From: Climacteris rufus
Taxonomy: Eukaryota; Chordata; Aves; Passeriformes; Climacteridae
Assembly: GCA_013398175.1 (NCBI GenBank)
Contig: VZRZ01001932.1
Span: forward strand, 130,572-194,571
DNA length: 64,000 bases
Direction: 5' to 3'
Within the stretch, counting starts at the first letter, position 1. The number at the start of each line of letters is the position of its first letter. This document shows, piece by piece, positions 61,606 to 64,000 of this stretch. A model generated the notes under the pieces. That model was given only the letters and a program-made list of their open reading frames with translations. It was not told the DNA's origin and searched no databases. The position numbers and the translations under genes were made by a program.

Positions 61606-62261
61606 GATATCCAGTAAATAATATACATATATTGTCTATAACTGTGCCTGAACACCCTTTTTAAATAATTTTTAATTAATGCAACCATGCAACTTATAGC
61701 TGTAGTAATAGAATTAACCTGCTAGAAAATAAACAGTTGAATATTTTAATATTTGCACACTGAATTTAGAAGAATGCTTTGTGATCGTAGATATAAATTA
61801 AATATATTTCCTCGAAAAAACTCTTAAAAAGTTCAGTTTCATTCCACCTGAATTCAAGATGAAATTTTCCAAATGTCTGCCGCAAAAACAACTGAACGAA
61901 GAGGTATACAACTGTAGTATATGTGTATGTTGCTAACATATTCTTATTCTGTTGTTCTAACAGAAATTTAAAACTGCATCTTCTATTAGGTGTTCTAGTC
62001 ATCAGGGTACAATGTATTCTAAGACTGACTATCCCTCTTGATACTGTCTTTATTGCTCAAATTCATAAAAAAAAAAAACTGTTACTAAATCAAGGCCTTG
62101 ATTCCTTACTGTTCCCTACATACCTAAATAACATAGCAATCTAGACCATTATCTTTCATTAAATAGCATACACTGGACACATAAAATTACAGAACACATG
62201 GCCTTCAGTCTCCTCGAGAAAGTATATGATGCCCTAATATCTTGCTAAGACACAGACTAGT
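61606..62261. other. AT-rich unannotated DNA
   Basis: No gene or recognisable repeat seen. Confidence 0.5.
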
Positions 62262-62545
62262 GTTGAGGTTAGAAATCTATCAAGTTCAGCTCCCATGTTC
62301 AAAGAAGGGTCAGCTCGAATGGGTTGCTAAAAAATGTATCCAGTCAGACAAGGCTGGAGACTCCACAAACACCTTGGGCAATCTCCTTCAGAGTTTGACT
62401 GCTGCTCAGGTTGAAAAGATTTTTCTTACATTTAAATGAAATTTCATGGTTTTCAGTTGGTATTCATTGCCTCTTGTCCTGTCACTGGATATCACTGGAT
62501 ACCTCCAAAGAATCTGTCTCCATCTTCTTTATTTTCCCTTCAAGT
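62262..62545 (-). mobile_element. CR1 3' region, antisense (left arm of a head-to-head pair)
   Basis: GGCTGGAGACTCCACAAACA at about 62350, CCTTGGGCAATCTCCTTCAG at about 62371, TTGCCTCTTGTCCTGTCACT at about 62467 and TCTGTCTCCATCTTCTTTAT at about 62513 follow antisense CR1. It ends abruptly at about 62545, where sense CR1 begins without a spacer. Confidence 0.9.
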
Positions 62546-62731
62546 GATGAGACACTGGAACAGGGTGCCCAGAGAAGTTGTGCATGCCCCATCATGGGAA
62601 GTATTCAAGGTCAGGTTGGACAGGGCTTTAAGAAACTTGATCTAGTGAAAGATGTCCCTGATGATGGCAAAGGAGTTGGACTAGATGATCTTTAAGTTCT
62701 TTTCCAACCCCAATCATTCTATGATTCTATG
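62546..62731 (+). mobile_element. CR1 3' end, sense, with intact ATTCTATG tail
   Basis: TGATGAGACACTGGAACAGG, GTGCCCAGAGAAGTTGTGCA, CAAGGTCAGGTTGGACAGGG at about 62607 and GTTGGACTAGATGATCTTTA at about 62674 follow the sense CR1 3' region. It ends ATTCTATGATTCTATG at 62716-62731, two perfect copies of the CR1 terminal octamer. Confidence 0.95.
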
Positions 62732-62807
62732 TTGGTGTCAGAGGTGTTGGACAAAATGGTCATTAGAGGTCCCTTTCAACTCAAGCCATTGAATGATTCT
62801 ATGATTT
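62732..62807 (+). mobile_element. Second CR1 3' tip, sense, abutting the first
   Basis: GGTGTTGGACAAAATGGTCA, GAGGTCCCTTTCAACTCAAG at about 62766 and TGAATGATTCTATGATT at 62791-62807 make a second, shorter and more diverged CR1 3' end. It lies immediately after the tail of the previous one in the same orientation. Confidence 0.88.
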
Positions 62808-63849
62808 ATACACTGTCATCAGATTCTTTGGATTTGGATTACAGTAACTGAAGAGCTGGATAGGATTTGTTGTAAATGGAGCATTCAAACTTGCAATATT
62901 CTTTGTTAAAGGAAAGAAAGTAGGAGTAAATGTCAACATTTGACTGTAAGCCTGAACTGACAGAAAGATTGTAAAAGACTTAGACAAGAGTTGTAAGAGA
63001 AGAATCTAACACTGATAAATATCACCAGTTAGTCTTGTTCAACTTGACAAAAGTGAAAACATGAATAACAAATGATCACGGAGAATATGCAGTAAAGCTG
63101 TATTTTACAAAACCATTTCTTAGAGAAAAGATTTTTTCCAGTTAAATATTTACTAATATTAATTGATATTTAAAATTAATTCAGCAAATAAAATTAGGAA
63201 ATAAATATTTTAACATTAACTATAGAAATCTTGAAACAGTATATAGTCTGGCCCATTGTGGAATAATGATTCAATTAGTATCAAGACCAGATGCAAAGAT
63301 CATAAACATATGATCTGTAAAAGTATGTCTGACTACCCTTCTATTTAATATGTTTAGAAAAGAAAGCTAAGGTTACAATAATTAAAAAAAAAATTGATAT
63401 AAAATATGTCTTTAGAAGGCATATATACTAGAAAGAATTTTCTATAATTCTGCTGCAGTAATGTCATGTTAATTTTCAATTATTTCATTGCCACATGGCG
63501 TATGATAAGGAAATGTCAAAGAGGGTCAATTACAAGAAAGTGAGCTTTCCAACTGTTAATTTAAAATTAGGGTATCAAGTATAAACAAATAAGAGTTCTA
63601 CAAAAAATCTTAAGAACCAAACACCCTACTGAAAATATGAATTAACCTCTAAAATACTATTTTTAATATGAAGTTACATGTTTTTAAATAGAATTACTTT
63701 TAAAAACCATGACATATATCCTGCTGAATCTAAGCTGATTTCCTAACACCTCTGTAACCTAAACTTTCTTTTTCTTTTTAAAGTTTTCTGCCAGTTAATT
63801 CAAGGAGAATGGGTATTTCAAACAAAATCAAAGAGCAGTTGCTATCAAA
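62808..63849. other. AT-rich unannotated DNA
   Basis: No gene or recognisable repeat seen. Confidence 0.55.
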
Positions 63850-64000
63850 GTAAGTGAGGTCCCATGGGCACTGCTGACCCAGGCCCACCTGTGGGTCCAT
63901 GCAATAGCTTGGTCTCTACCTGCCCCTGTACCCAGAGGGATGTCCCATGTCCTGGGCTGGGCCTGACCCTGTGCCCCCTGGCTACCCTGCTCCTGTGGAG
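63850..64000. other. GC-rich block cut by window edge
   Basis: Composition changes sharply at about 63850 to GC-rich sequence with repeated GGCCCACCTGTGGG-, CCTGGGCTGGGCCTG- and CCCCTG-type wording. It could be the start of an LTR, a minisatellite or an exon/CpG-rich element. No family was recognised and it runs off the right edge. Confidence 0.5.

Noticed and set aside
1..64000. CRISPR array, prokaryotic operon, tRNA or rRNA genes
   Set aside because: No direct-repeat/spacer pattern, ribosome-binding-site-led gene strings or structured RNA signatures; the repeat content is vertebrate (bird).

Overview
The window looks like euchromatic, AT-rich DNA from a bird, most likely a songbird or close relative. 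The evidence is the repeat content. It holds about a dozen dead CR1 (chicken repeat 1) LINE fragments, several ending in the CR1-specific ATTCTATG repeat. It also holds avian ERVL-type LTRs (TGTGCTGGTTTTGGCTGG and TGTCGTGGTTT starts, 5-bp target duplications) and ERVK/ERV2-type solo LTRs with 6-bp target duplications. No host protein-coding exon, tRNA, rRNA or CRISPR array could be supported. All open frames are short and look like chance or repeat-derived frames, so this is either intergenic DNA or the inside of a very large intron.

Layout. The left edge (1-330) is an antisense CR1 3' end. A decayed antisense ERVL LTR lies at about 3102-3500, and an antisense solo LTR with a perfect GATCAA duplication at 4846-5405. 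Sense CR1 pieces follow at 9055-9545 (reverse-transcriptase tail and 3' region), 15142-15400 (an ORF1 zinc-knuckle/coiled-coil piece) and 23115-23785. Two members of one 665/666-bp solo LTR family sit at 21384-22049 and 59063-59727. Each has its own perfect 6-bp duplication, so they are independent insertions and not the two ends of one provirus. An ERVL-type LTR (26881-28006) contains the only assembly gap (27281-27606). Further LTRs are at 32291-32914, about 34170-34540, 46157-46428, 48715-49298 (inserted into a CR1) and 56113-56626. CR1 pieces also lie at 38791-39385, 40303-40345, 42530-42710, 43920-43985, 44425-44740, 48661-50190, 53255-53385, 61205-61605 (endonuclease domain) and 62262-62807 (a head-to-head pair). 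A 160-bp pentanucleotide array at 44075-44234 has a clear 35-bp higher-order period.

The genes do not form a working system here. The history is one of serial retroelement insertion followed by loss: every LTR that could be bounded is solo, with no gag/pol/env between paired LTRs. The most interesting signals are small: an RFX/EF-C-type palindrome kept in both copies of the 665-bp LTR, a YY1-like site downstream of the TATA box of the 4846 LTR, the pentamer array, and an inverted pair of octamer-like sites at 16411 and 16484. No convincing undescribed system was found. Family names come from remembered repeat consensus features and were not checked by a search.
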